In this document: positions 9,275-17,810 of the stretch, piece after piece
Position numbering within the stretch: position 1 is the stretch's first letter
Layout of the letters: the number at the start of each line of letters is the position of its first letter
Assembly (NCBI GenBank): GCA_021805545.1
Contig: JAJZFB010000067.1
Coordinates: 32,906-96,905, forward strand
DNA from: Pseudomonadota bacterium
GTDB taxonomy: Bacteria; Pseudomonadota; Alphaproteobacteria; Acetobacterales; Acetobacteraceae
Length of the DNA: 64,000 nucleotides
Reading direction: 5' to 3'
Made by a program: the position numbers and the translations under genes
Notes under the pieces: generated by a model
The model's input: only the letters and a program-made list of their open reading frames with translations
Database searches by the model: none
Told to the model about the DNA's origin: nothing

Positions 9275-9808
9275 CTATTGTCCTAACGGCTTCTCTTTTG
9301 AGGTAAACTCGCCGGTCAAAGCCGATAACTCCCCAATATCTTTATGATTTTCCGAGTCATATATCGTTCCACTCACCGGAATCGAGGTATCCGCTGAACC
9401 GGCTACACATGCCGCGGCCCTAGCAAATCCCGTCTTGGCGGTAAAATCCAGCGGTGCCCATAAGTCGTTTTCCACCACCATGCTGTACGAGGTAAGGCCC
9501 GGTGCTTGGCGCCAAGTCAAAGAATCGACCAACCCGGCATTTTTTGCTGTATTTATGAGGCCTTTGCATTTTGCCAGCAGCGCCAGATCAGGCGTTGCCG
9601 GCGCCGCCGGTGCACCTTGGCCGCCAGTATCGGATGCGCCGATTAGGATCATCAATCCAACTATTCCAGCCACGGAAAACCACACAATTTGCCGCCCGGA
9701 AAGTTGAGTTCCCTTGCTTCTAGCAGGTTTCGTCACACCACAATGCGGGCAAACCTTCGCTTGGCTGCTTATTTGCCCGGAGCATTCACGGCACCGCACT
9801 AATGCCAT
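9275..9808 (-). CDS. Zinc-ribbon, single-pass membrane protein of unknown function
   Basis: The N-terminus is a zinc ribbon (CRECSGQISSQAKVCPHCG, residues about 6-24). One membrane segment follows (IVWFSVAGIVGLMILIGA, about 42-60), then a Ser/Ala/Pro linker and an exported domain of about 100 residues that I do not recognise (WRQAPGLTSYSMVVENDLW). The start at 9808 is chosen because AGGGA lies six bases upstream; the ATG at 9814 touches it. Codon use is less GC-rich than in the neighbours. Its upstream DNA ends in the remnant of a YaaH-family gene, so it probably arrived by an event that destroyed that gene. Confidence 0.75.
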   Translation of the reverse strand: MALVRCRECSGQISSQAKVCPHCGVTKPARSKGTQLSGRQIVWFSVAGIVGLMILIGASDTGGQGAPAAPATPDLALLAKCKGLINTAKNAGLVDSLTWRQAPGLTSYSMVVENDLWAPLDFTAKTGFARAAACVAGSADTSIPVSGTIYDSENHKDIGELSALTGEFTSKEKPLGQ

Positions 9809-9913
9809 CTTCATTCCCTAATCTTATGCATCTGTTCGTTACATTAAACCGTAGAAATTTCAAACGCTACAATTAGGTTGAAAGAATATCGGTAAATATA
9901 AATGCATATGCCG

Positions 9914-9991
9914 GGCATTGACCATGCTGAGCAGCCAGGTGGTGAGCGCGAAGCCGAAAAGCCCCAGCGGGGCTGGATTTGCAAGTTTCAT
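9914..9991 (-). pseudogene. Remnant N-terminus of a GPR1/FUN34/YaaH (SatP) acetate transporter
   Basis: An intact ribosome binding site (GGAGG, six bases before the ATG at 9991) leads into MKLANPAPLGLFGFALTTWLLSMVNA. This matches the start of SatP/YaaH acetate-succinate transporters (KLANPAPLGL-GF--TT-LL). After about 26 residues the similarity stops where AT-rich DNA begins, and the frame ends at 9860. The other roughly 160 residues expected of the family are absent. This is a gene start left behind after a deletion or insertion. Confidence 0.82.
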
Positions 9992-10054
9992 GCCGGTCCT
10001 CCGGTAATTCTGGTTTTTAGGGTGCCGTGCGCAAGCTGCGCCGCAACGTGCTTG

Positions 10055-10085
10055 TACCAACGGTCATTGAGCATGACCGTTGGTA
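10055..10085. repeat. Dispersed palindromic repeat, family A, copy 4 (core only)
   Basis: TACCAACGGTCAT-TGAGC-ATGACCGTTGGTA is the family A core palindrome, in the opposite orientation to copy 1 judged by its loop (TTGAGCA against TGCTCAA). It lies between the YaaH remnant and the 3' end of hemA. Confidence 0.88.
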
Positions 10086-10120
10086 TTATAGCACCAGGTT
10101 TGAGACGGAGGGTGAAATTA

Positions 10121-10198
10121 GCGCGATGGCTTGAGATGCGCCCGCTTTGCGCGCGATTCGAAAGTCTGAATCGCGCTCTACCGCGTTGATTGAGAGCC
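10121..10198. repeat. Dispersed repeat, family C, copy 1
   Basis: The sequence GCGCGATGGCTTGAGATGCG, then CGCTTTGCGCGCGATTCG and AAAGTCTGAATCGCGCTC, ends near TTGATTGAGAGC. It contains an inverted pair (GCGCGATTCGAAAG / CTGAATCGCGC). The reverse complement occurs at 25963-26040 and a truncated copy at 63829-63865. The hemA stop codon and its last six or so codons lie inside this repeat. Confidence 0.88.
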
Positions 10199-11449
10199 GG
10201 TTTGCCCGGTTACGGGGCAAGACAATACCGGCCCGGCGGAAGCGGGCGCCTTGTCTTCCAGCAGAATCTGCCGCAGCGCCGCCACCAGCTCGTCCATCAT
10301 CTCGTCCGTATGGCTGGGGCCGGGGGTAAAACGCAGCCGCTCCGTGCCGCGCTTCACGGTGGGGTAATTTATGGGCGTGGCATACATGCCGAATTCACGG
10401 ATGAGCCGCATGGAAACAGCGGTGGCCTTGGCGGCATCGCCGATCATCAGCGGCACGATATGGCTCTCGCTTGGCATGACCGGCAGCCCGGCGGCGGCGA
10501 ATTTGGCTTTCAGCGTTTCGGCGCGGTTGAACAGAAGCGCGCGCCGCGCATGATCGGCCCGCAGCGTGCGGATGGAGGCGAGTGCCGCGGCCACGGTGGG
10601 CGGCGGCAGGGCGGTGGTGAAGATGAACCCGGCGGCAACCGAGCGGATATAGTCCAGCACCTTGAAATCGCCGGTGATATAGCCACCGTGGCAGCCATAG
10701 GCCTTGGCCAGGGTGCCCTCGATGATGGTGATGCGGTGCGCGACCCCGTCGCGCTCCGCAACACCGCCGCCTTGCGGGCCGTACATGCCCACGGCATGCA
10801 CCTCGTCCAGGTAGGTGAGCGCCCCGTATTTATCGGCGAGATCGCAAATCTCCTGCAGGGGCGCGATGTCGCCATCCATGGAATACACGCTCTCGAACGC
10901 GATGAGCTTGGGCGCGTCCTTGGGCGCTGCCGCCAGCAACCGCTCCAGATCCGCCATGCTGTTATGCTTGAAGACATGGACCGTGGCCTCGCGCGCATCC
11001 TTGATGCCCACGATCATGGAATTATGGTTCTGCTCGTCGGAGAACACATGCCAATCGGGCAGGGCGCGCAGAATGGCGCTGAGCGAAGCCTGGTTGGACA
11101 CGTAGCCGGAGGTGAACAGCAGTGCCGCATCCTTGCCGTGCAAATCGGCCAGCTCCTGCTCCAGCGCCACATGCAGGGGCGATGACCCGGCGATGTTGCG
11201 CGTGCCGCCAGCCCCCGCGCCGTAGCGCTGCGCTGCCTCCACCGAGGCGGCGATGACCGTGGGGTCTGTGCCCATGGCCAGGTAATCGTTGGTGGACCAG
11301 ACGAGAATGTCGCGCGTGCGGCCTTCCATCGTTACCGAATAATACGGGAAGCGGTCCGTCAGTTTTTCCAGCGCCACAAAGCGGCGGTAGCGCCCCTGGG
11401 CGGAAATCTCGGCCAGGGCTTCTTCGCATTTTACAAGAAACTTGTGCAT
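10178..11449 (-). CDS. hemA: 5-aminolevulinate synthase (C4 pathway)
   Basis: This PLP enzyme condenses glycine and succinyl-CoA to 5-aminolevulinate, the entry to heme synthesis in alphaproteobacteria. The 423-residue protein has STNDYLAMG, the glycine loop [14 protein letters not shown] (about 77-90), [13 protein letters not shown] with the PLP Asp, and the Schiff-base Lys249 in [14 protein letters not shown]. The last residues (TGSQSTR) are encoded by repeat C and extend past the conserved end. The ribosome binding site is weak. It stands alone; hemC and hemD are at 49 kb. Confidence 0.96.
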   Translation of the reverse strand: MHKFLVKCEEALAEISAQGRYRRFVALEKLTDRFPYYSVTMEGRTRDILVWSTNDYLAMGTDPTVIAASVEAAQRYGAGAGGTRNIAGSSPLHVALEQELADLHGKDAALLFTSGYVSNQASLSAILRALPDWHVFSDEQNHNSMIVGIKDAREATVHVFKHNSMADLERLLAAAPKDAPKLIAFESVYSMDGDIAPLQEICDLADKYGALTYLDEVHAVGMYGPQGGGVAERDGVAHRITIIEGTLAKAYGCHGGYITGDFKVLDYIRSVAAGFIFTTALPPPTVAAALASIRTLRADHARRALLFNRAETLKAKFAAAGLPVMPSESHIVPLMIGDAAKATAVSMRLIREFGMYATPINYPTVKRGTERLRFTPGPSHTDEMMDELVAALRQILLEDKAPASAGPVLSCPVTGQTGSQSTR

Positions 11450-11621
11450 TCTGAACCATTATGTGGCGTGGCGCGGCCAGCAAAACCCCGCCTGGGGGGC
11501 AGAGTCAATGATATGCCTCAAATTGCCGCCGCGCCGCGCCGCCGCAACATGGCTGGCAGGCAAAAGCCGTATTAACGGCGCGGTAAAAAACCGCCTGGTG
11601 GCAAATGGGGTGTTAACCTGT
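11450..11621. other. Non-coding stretch upstream of hemA
   Basis: This 172-base region, with the following hairpin element, makes the 340-base gap between hemA and the next small gene. It should contain the hemA promoter (minus strand). No convincing -35/-10 pair stands out by eye, and I see no ORF with a ribosome binding site. Confidence 0.4.
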
Positions 11622-11755
11622 GGACCCTAGTGTGATGGTTCTGAAATTCGTGATGTGAAATATCGCGAATTTCAGAACCATCACACTAGCTTATTGATTT
11701 TTCTAGTGTCCACCATGGTTCTGAAATCCAACGGATTTCAGAACCGGGACCCTAG
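11622..11755. repeat. MITE-like double-hairpin element flanked by GGACCCTAG
   Basis: Hairpin 1 (11627-11689) has perfect 24-base arms, CTAGTGTGATGGTTCTGAA...TTCAGAACCATCACACTAG. Hairpin 2 (11717-11745) has 13-base arms, GGTTCTGAAATCC/GGATTTCAGAACC. Both share GGTTCTGAAAT. The whole is bounded left and right by GGACCCTAG in the same orientation, which could be a target duplication. No coding capacity. It sits upstream of the small membrane protein gene. Confidence 0.7.
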
Positions 11756-11790
11756 AAACAGCTTGCACAACGCAGTTGCGGGAGCCTTTC

Positions 11791-11961
11791 ATGGTCAAGT
11801 TCACGTTTATTCCCTTTGTTGTTTTCACCCTTGCCAGCCTGCTCACCTGGGCGGTGGGGCGGTATGTGGCGCTGTCTCAGGCGCAGCGCCACGCCGCGGC
11901 CAGCTGCCCGCGCGGGCGGCCTTATGGCACGGCGCTGCCCAAGGCGCTGCGGCGCAGTTAG
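11791..11961 (+). CDS. Small membrane protein, hypothetical
   Basis: This 56-residue protein has one hydrophobic segment (FIPFVVFTLASLLTWAVGRYV, about residues 5-25) and a short basic tail ending in LPKALRRS. GGGAG lies 7 bases upstream of the ATG at 11791, so the ORF-track start at 11776 is not needed. No family recognised. The good ribosome binding site and clean membrane segment support it being real, but its size and repeat-rich surroundings leave doubt. Confidence 0.5.
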   Translation: MVKFTFIPFVVFTLASLLTWAVGRYVALSQAQRHAAASCPRGRPYGTALPKALRRS

Positions 11962-12009
11962 AGTATCCGATCAATCGGAAACGCTAAATTTGCTTGGGCG
12001 AGCAATTCC

Positions 12010-12048
12010 ATCCGATCAGCTTAAATCTTCGATTCAAGCTGATCGGAT
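12010..12048. repeat. Inverted repeat with ATCCGATCAGCTT arms
   Basis: ATCCGATCAGCTTAAATC-TTC-GATTCAAGCTGATCGGAT has 18-base arms with one mismatch. A partial related copy (TATCCGATCAATCGGA) lies at about 11964. It follows the small membrane protein gene and may end its transcript, or be one of the mobile hairpin families of this genome. Confidence 0.75.
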
Positions 12049-12057
12049 ATTCTAGCT

Positions 12058-12184
12058 AATACCAACGGCTATAAAGGATGACTCATCCTTTAGCCGTTGG
12101 TATCGCGCGTGGGGCTGGTGGGGCGGCCACGCGCCAGGCATAAGCCTGATACCAACGGTCATGCTCAATGACCGTTGGTATCAG
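12058..12184. repeat. Dispersed palindromic repeat, family A, copy 2 (two palindromes)
   Basis: The first palindrome keeps the ATACCAACGG outer arms but has a different inner stem (CTATAAAGGATGA...TCATCCTTTAG). The second is the standard ATACCAACGGTCA-TGCTCAA-TGACCGTTGGTAT. The CGCGCGTGG...CCACGCGCC hairpin and linker join them. The mrdA stop codon (12181-12183) lies in the right edge, so this copy probably forms the mrdA 3' end. Confidence 0.9.
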
Positions 12185-14016
12185 GCCTTCATGTCCTCGA
12201 AGGCCCGCGCAAATACATCCCTGGCCGCGGCAACAGGGTCGAGAAGGGTGCCGTGTTCGATGACGGCAGCCACCGCGAAACGAGGGTTTTTTAAGGGGGC
12301 ATACCCGACAAACAGAGCGTTTGGACGGTACTTCCAAGGTAAATCTGAATGATTGCGGCTGGCTTCCTCCCGTTCGACGCTATCGTTCACCACTTGCGCC
12401 GTGCCGGTTTTTCCCGCCATGCGAATACCGGGCAATTCCAGCCGCGCGCCCCAGGAGGTTCCCAGCGGGGTGTTGACCACGTCATCCATGCCTTGCCGCA
12501 CCAGGGCAAGATGTGCCGGGTTAAGCCCTAATGACCCGGCTTGCGGATGCACGGCCCGCCGCTGACCCACCGCTTCGGCCAAATATGGAGAAATGGCGCG
12601 GCCGGTTGCGAGGCGTGCCGTCATTATGGCCAGATTCAAGGGTGTTAAAAGCGTATAGCCCTGCCCAATACCCTGAATGGCCGTGTGGCCCTGTGTCCAG
12701 CGGATGCCGCGCTTGCGGGCCCAGCGCCTGGTGGGCAAAAACCCCGGCGCAAGGGCGGGAAAATCCAGTGCTGGAACGCCGGTCAGGCCAAGCCGCGCGC
12801 CCATTGCGGCCATTTTATCGATGCCCGCACGCAGGGCCACATGGTAGAAGAAGACATCACAGCTCTGTTGCAGGGCGGATACCGTATCCATCCAGCCATG
12901 GCCGCTGCGCAGCCAGCAATAAAATGTCCTGTCGCCAATTTTCATATGTCCTGGGCAAAAGAATTTTGTTTTCGCGGAAATGGCGCCAGCGCCCAGCCCG
13001 GCCAAAGCCACGGTTGGCTTGAATGAGGAACCGGGCGCGTACAGCCCCTGCGTGCTACGGTCGAGCAATGGATGCCGGGGGTCGTTCACCCAGCGCGACC
13101 ATACATCGTTGGGCACGCCGTTATCGAAATAGCTGGGATCAAACGAAGGGGCGCTGACCATGGCGCGGATGGCGCCTTGCTGCGTATCCACCAAAACCAG
13201 CGCGCCGGGCCTGTTGCGCAACACATTGGCGGCATGGCGCTGCAACCCGGAATCAAGCGATAACGTAACGGTGCCGCCCGGCTGCCCCGCCATATGGTCG
13301 AGCACCCGTACCACCGCGCCCTGGTCGTTCACCTCGGATTCAATCAGCCCTGGCTTGCCAAACAAGGCCTTGTTATGCGCGTACTCAATCCCCGCCCCTC
13401 CCACACGCATTCCGGGCAGGCCCAGAACGGGATTTGATTTGATTTGCGCCGCGCTGGGGGGAGCAACATACCCGACGGTATGCGCCGTACCGGCCCCCAG
13501 CGGGTAATGGCGGATAAAGCTGCGATCGACGATCACGCCCGGTAAATCGGGCTTGTTGACCTCAAGCCGCGCCGCTTCATCCCAGGGGAGATTATCCTTG
13601 AGGACGATGGGCACATATTGCCTGGGGCCATGGACGATTTTCATCAATCGCGCACGGTTGGCGGCTGACAGCGATAAGAGGCGCTCGACGCGGGCCACGG
13701 CAATTGGCGCACTGGCCCAATCCACCGGCATCAGCAGGGCGCGCCAGCGCTGGTGATCATCCGCCAGGGGAATGCCTGAACGGTCCGTGATGATGCCGCG
13801 CTTGGGCGCCAGCAGGCGCTCCACCAGCGCGTTTCTGCGGGCCAGCTTGCTGTAATGCCCAAATTGCAGAATCTGCAAATCGTACAGGCGTTTGGCAAGC
13901 ATGGCGAAGGTCAGCGCCTGCGCCCCCCCGATCAGCATGGCCCGGCGCGTGAAGCCGCGCCTTTGTGCAATTCCGCGTTTCATCATTTTTAGCCGTTTTG
14001 AGCTTCCGCCAGGCAT
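12181..14016 (-). CDS. mrdA: Penicillin-binding protein 2 (elongasome transpeptidase)
   Basis: This is the peptidoglycan transpeptidase of the rod elongation complex. The 611-residue protein has an N-terminal membrane anchor (AMLIGGAQALTFAMLAKRLYDLQIL, about 26-50) and the dimerisation domain starting RNALVERLLAPKRGIITDRSGIPLA. The transpeptidase domain has the nucleophile motif SSFK (about 330-333), SCD (SxN position), and KTGTAQV near residue 540. Starts at 14016, 13986 or 13983 are all possible; none has a strong ribosome binding site. Its usual partner rodA and mreBCD are not in the window. Confidence 0.94.
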   Translation of the reverse strand: MPGGSSKRLKMMKRGIAQRRGFTRRAMLIGGAQALTFAMLAKRLYDLQILQFGHYSKLARRNALVERLLAPKRGIITDRSGIPLADDHQRWRALLMPVDWASAPIAVARVERLLSLSAANRARLMKIVHGPRQYVPIVLKDNLPWDEAARLEVNKPDLPGVIVDRSFIRHYPLGAGTAHTVGYVAPPSAAQIKSNPVLGLPGMRVGGAGIEYAHNKALFGKPGLIESEVNDQGAVVRVLDHMAGQPGGTVTLSLDSGLQRHAANVLRNRPGALVLVDTQQGAIRAMVSAPSFDPSYFDNGVPNDVWSRWVNDPRHPLLDRSTQGLYAPGSSFKPTVALAGLGAGAISAKTKFFCPGHMKIGDRTFYCWLRSGHGWMDTVSALQQSCDVFFYHVALRAGIDKMAAMGARLGLTGVPALDFPALAPGFLPTRRWARKRGIRWTQGHTAIQGIGQGYTLLTPLNLAIMTARLATGRAISPYLAEAVGQRRAVHPQAGSLGLNPAHLALVRQGMDDVVNTPLGTSWGARLELPGIRMAGKTGTAQVVNDSVEREEASRNHSDLPWKYRPNALFVGYAPLKNPRFAVAAVIEHGTLLDPVAAARDVFARAFEDMKA

Positions 14017-14193
14017 CGCGCGAGCAGGCAGGGCCGGTAAACAAGCCCCGGGCTGGAAAACCCGAGCCGCCAGGTCATTGTGAGATGCTGCCCATGCAAT
14101 ATATCCTGAATTCTACGGCGGCATTATAGCTGACCAGGCCGCCGGTAATTTTTCAGAACATGTCGCTTTTTTGCATTTTGTTATGCCGCTATG

Positions 14194-14218
14194 CCCGTCA
14201 AATTCACCCTCTGACGGG
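14194..14218. terminator. Hairpin downstream of smc
   Basis: CCCGTCA-AATTCACCCTC-TGACGGG forms a perfect 7-bp stem, followed on the plus strand by GTTTT. It lies between the smc stop (14272) and the mrdA start. No gene reads into it on the plus strand, so it may mark the smc 3' end. The rest of 14017-14271 shows no ORF or repeat. Confidence 0.4.
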
Positions 14219-14271
14219 GTTTTCAGGGTGGTGCTTTTATGAAACTGGCACGAACCCGCCGCTAAACCGCC

Positions 14272-17200
14272 CTACTCCGCCGCCATGGCGGTGTGCCCCG
14301 GATCGATCATTTCCACCGCGCGCGCGAACTCGACCGAGAGCAGGCGTGAAACGCCGCGCTCCTGCATCGTCACCCCGTACAGCCGGTCCATGCGCGCCAT
14401 GGTGAGGTGGTGGTGTGTCACCACCAAAAACCGCGTGCCGGTTTCGCGCACCATGTCTTCCAGCAAATTACAGAAGCGCTCCACATTGGCATCGTCCAGC
14501 GGCGCGTCCACCTCGTCCAGCACCGAAATGGGGGCGGGGTTGCATTTGAACACGGCAAAGATGAGCGAGAGCGCGGTCAGCGCCTGCTCGCCGCCCGAAA
14601 GCAGCGAGAGCGTGCTGAGTTTTTTACCCGGCGGCTGCGCGTAAATTTCCAGCCCGGCTTCCAGCGGGTCGTCTGAGCCAACAAGCGCCAGATGCGCCTT
14701 GCCGCCGCCGAACATGCGGCTGAACAGCGTCTGGAAATGCTTGTCCACCTCGGCAAACACCGCGCCCAGCCGCTCGCGCCCCTCGCGGTTAAGGTGGCCG
14801 ATGGAGCCGCGCAATTTGGCAATGGCCGAGGTAATCTCGTCGCGCTCGCGGCCGATGGTGGCAATGGCCTCTTCCGCCTCGCCCACCTCTATTTCGGCAC
14901 GCAAATTCACCGGCCCCATTTCCTCGCGCTCGCGCGTCAGCCGCTCCCAGCGCTTGCGGGCCTTGTCCTCGGCTTCCGGTGTCAGCTCCGCCGGCGGGTC
15001 GGGCAAAGCCGGGCTGGCGCCCAGCCGCTCCAAAATGCGCTCCGCCACGCTGCCCCAGGCATGGTTGGCGGCGGTTATGTTGCCTTCCTCGCGCGCACGG
15101 GCCTCGCGCGCGCTGCTTACCGCGGCCTCGGCGGCGCGGGCGGCGCGGCTGGCGGCCTCGGCGGCTTTCTGCGCGGCATCCAACGTGGCGGCGGCACGTT
15201 TATGCCCGGCTTCCACATTGCTAAGGTTATCCAGCGCCGCGCGCCGTGCCTGCGCGGCTTCGTCCGGCGCGGCGGTAAGGGCCATAATGGCGGCCTGCGC
15301 CTCGCCCAGCCGGGCGGTCAGGTCGGCCAGCCGGTCGGCGGCATCCAGCCCGCGCTCGCGCCAGTCCTCCATCTCGCGTTGCAGCGTCTCCAGCCGCAAA
15401 TTGCGCTGCGCATCCGCCGCCTTAAGCGCCGAAAAGCGCGTGCGCGCCGCATTTTCCGCCTGCCGGGCCAGGTTAAGCGCGGTGCGGGCCTTGTCCACCA
15501 TGGCGCGGGCCACGGTCACATCCGGAATATCAGCGGCCTGGGCGCGCATTTGGGCCAGCGCGGCCTCCGCCTCGGCGGCTTCGGCGGCGCTCTGGTCACG
15601 TTGCGCCGCGGCGGCGGCGGCACGGCTGGCGCCGCGCTCGGCCTCGGCGGTCAGCCGGATAGCCTCGTTGCGCGCCTTATCGAAATTCTGCTCGGCCACG
15701 CGGCGGGCCTCGCGCGCGGCGGCTTCGGCGGCGCGGCGTGCCTCGCGGGTCTTGCCCTCATCGGCGCGGGCCTGGCGCTCGGCGGCTTCGGCGGTTTCGC
15801 GTTCCTTGCGGGCCTCGGCGGCGGCCGCGCGCGTGGTGTCGCGCTCGCGCTCCAGCGCCGCCAGCCGGTTGCGCTGCTTCAGCCGCACCGCGGCTTCCGA
15901 TGCCGCACCCGCGCGCATTGTGTAGCCATCCCAGCGCCACACCCCGCCCTCGCGCGATACAAGTATTTGCCCCGGCGTCAGGTTGCCCTGGTGCACATCG
16001 CCATCCGCCCCTTCCGGCAGCAGCAGAATATGCGAGAGCGCGCGCTTCAGCGCCTCCGGCCCCTGCACCAGGCTGGCGAAGCTCTTGAGCGGCACCACGG
16101 CCAAATCCAGCTCCGGCAGCTTGCGCCAATGGCGCGGCGCCTGCGTGTCGGCCGAGGCCGAAAGCTCCTCGCGCAACGCGGCACCCAGCGCGGCTTCCAG
16201 CCCTGGCGGCACGGAAATCTGGTCCAAAATCGGCGCGGTCTCGCGGCCGAATTTCTGCGCCAGCAGGGCGGCCAGCGCATCGTACTCGGTGGCCACCTTG
16301 GTGGCGGCGGCATCGGCGGCGCTGGTTTTGGCGCGGGCGGCGGCAAGGGCGGCCTCGGCCCCGGCGCGGGTGGTGGCGGCGTCTTCCTCGGCCTTCACGC
16401 GGGCGGCTTCGGCCTCGGTCACGGCCTCGCGCGCGGCCACCAGGGCGGCTTCGGCTGTGGCACGCGCGGTTTCCGCCGCTTCCACGCGCTCTGGCGGCAC
16501 CAGGGTGGCGGCAATTTTCTGGTACTCGGCGGCGGCCTCGGCGGCGCGCAGGCTGGCGCGGCGGGCGCGCTGCTCGGCCTCGGCCAAGGCGCGGCGCGCG
16601 GCTTCTGCCTCAGCCGAGATTCGTGCCGCGTCCTCGGTGGCGCGGCTGGTCTGGGCCTCGGCCTCGCGCACCGCTTCCAGCGCCGCATCCTCGGCCTGCC
16701 CGGCCTCTTCCAGCGCGGCGGGGGCGGAAACGGTTTCCTCCAGCAGCCGGTGTTGCTCCTGCTCCAGCCGTGTTTTGGCGGCTTCAGCATCGGCCACCAG
16801 CCTGGCGGCATGGGCATGGTCGCGGGTTACGGCCTCCAGCCGTGTTTTGGCTTCGGCCAGGGCGGCGCGGGCGCGGCCCTCGGCCTCGGCCATCTGCTCG
16901 GCGGCAATGCGCGCGCGCTCCAGCACGGTGCGGGCCTCGCCTTCTTCCGCGCGCAAGGCGGGCAAGGTGGCCTCGGTTTCGGCGGCCTTGGCGCTGGCGG
17001 CCAGCGATTCAGCGGTGGCTTCCGCCACCAGCGCCTCGGCCAGGGCGAATTCCGCCTGCGCCTTCTCGCGCGCCTGCACGGCCAAGGCGCGCTGGATGGA
17101 CAGCAGCTCCGCCTCCGCCTGGCGGATCATGCCCGAGAGATTTTTGTACCGCGCCGCCTGCCGGGCCTGCTTTTTCAGCGCTTCCAGCCGGGCTTCAATC

Positions 17201-17805
17201 TGCCCCTGCAAATCATCGGCGCGCAGCAAATTGGCTTCGGCGGCTTTCAGCTTCAGCTCCGCCTCGTGTCTGCGCGCATGCAGCCCGGTAATGCCGGCGG
17301 CTTCCTCCAGCAAAGCCCGCCGCTCATCGGGCCGCGCATTCACCAGCGCGCCCACGCGCCCCTGGCTCACCATGGCCGAGGCGCGGGCGCCGGAGGCCAG
17401 GTCGGCGAACAGCGTCTGCACGTCGCGCGCGCGCGCCTCCTTGCCGTTCACCCGGTAGGCGCTGCCCGCGCCGCGCTCGATCTTGCGCGAAATCTCCAAA
17501 TCCGGCGCCTCGTGGAAGGGTGGCGGCGCCAGCCCTGCTGTTTCCTCCAGCGAGAGCGTAACCTCCGCCAGATTGCGTGCCGCGCGCCCGGTGGTACCGG
17601 CGAAGATCACATCCTCCATCTCGGTGCCGCGCATGTTGCGGGCATTGGCCTCGCCCATGGCCCAGCGCAGCGCCTCGATAACATTGGATTTGCCGCACCC
17701 GTTCGGCCCCACCACGCCCGTCAGCCCCGGTAAAATCTCCACCACCGTGGGGTCGGCGAAACTTTTGAAGCCGGCGATGCGCAGACGGGCGAAACGGGCG
17801 GGCAT
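14272..17805 (-). CDS. smc: Chromosome segregation protein SMC
   Basis: This SMC ATPase organises and segregates chromosomes with ScpA/ScpB. The 1177 residues show Walker A (GPNGCGKSN, about 33-41), a long Ala/Glu/Arg-rich coiled coil, a hinge near 500-620, a second coiled coil, then the signature LSGGEQALTALSL and Walker B SVLDEVDAPLDDANV. It starts 5 bases after the stop of the DsbA-like gene. The coiled coils produce a 1013-residue antisense ORF that is not a gene. The dsbA-smc order recurs in related genomes. Confidence 0.97.
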   Translation of the reverse strand: MPARFARLRIAGFKSFADPTVVEILPGLTGVVGPNGCGKSNVIEALRWAMGEANARNMRGTEMEDVIFAGTTGRAARNLAEVTLSLEETAGLAPPPFHEAPDLEISRKIERGAGSAYRVNGKEARARDVQTLFADLASGARASAMVSQGRVGALVNARPDERRALLEEAAGITGLHARRHEAELKLKAAEANLLRADDLQGQIEARLEALKKQARQAARYKNLSGMIRQAEAELLSIQRALAVQAREKAQAEFALAEALVAEATAESLAASAKAAETEATLPALRAEEGEARTVLERARIAAEQMAEAEGRARAALAEAKTRLEAVTRDHAHAARLVADAEAAKTRLEQEQHRLLEETVSAPAALEEAGQAEDAALEAVREAEAQTSRATEDAARISAEAEAARRALAEAEQRARRASLRAAEAAAEYQKIAATLVPPERVEAAETARATAEAALVAAREAVTEAEAARVKAEEDAATTRAGAEAALAAARAKTSAADAAATKVATEYDALAALLAQKFGRETAPILDQISVPPGLEAALGAALREELSASADTQAPRHWRKLPELDLAVVPLKSFASLVQGPEALKRALSHILLLPEGADGDVHQGNLTPGQILVSREGGVWRWDGYTMRAGAASEAAVRLKQRNRLAALERERDTTRAAAAEARKERETAEAAERQARADEGKTREARRAAEAAAREARRVAEQNFDKARNEAIRLTAEAERGASRAAAAAAQRDQSAAEAAEAEAALAQMRAQAADIPDVTVARAMVDKARTALNLARQAENAARTRFSALKAADAQRNLRLETLQREMEDWRERGLDAADRLADLTARLGEAQAAIMALTAAPDEAAQARRAALDNLSNVEAGHKRAAATLDAAQKAAEAASRAARAAEAAVSSAREARAREEGNITAANHAWGSVAERILERLGASPALPDPPAELTPEAEDKARKRWERLTREREEMGPVNLRAEIEVGEAEEAIATIGRERDEITSAIAKLRGSIGHLNREGRERLGAVFAEVDKHFQTLFSRMFGGGKAHLALVGSDDPLEAGLEIYAQPPGKKLSTLSLLSGGEQALTALSLIFAVFKCNPAPISVLDEVDAPLDDANVERFCNLLEDMVRETGTRFLVVTHHHLTMARMDRLYGVTMQERGVSRLLSVEFARAVEMIDPGHTAMAAE

Positions 17806-17810
17806 GTGGC

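Noticed and set aside
14692-17733. 1013-residue plus-strand ORF antisense to smc
   Set aside because: Its low-complexity Gly/Arg/Leu-rich sequence is the mirror of the SMC coiled coil in GC-rich DNA; no motif or ribosome binding site supports it.
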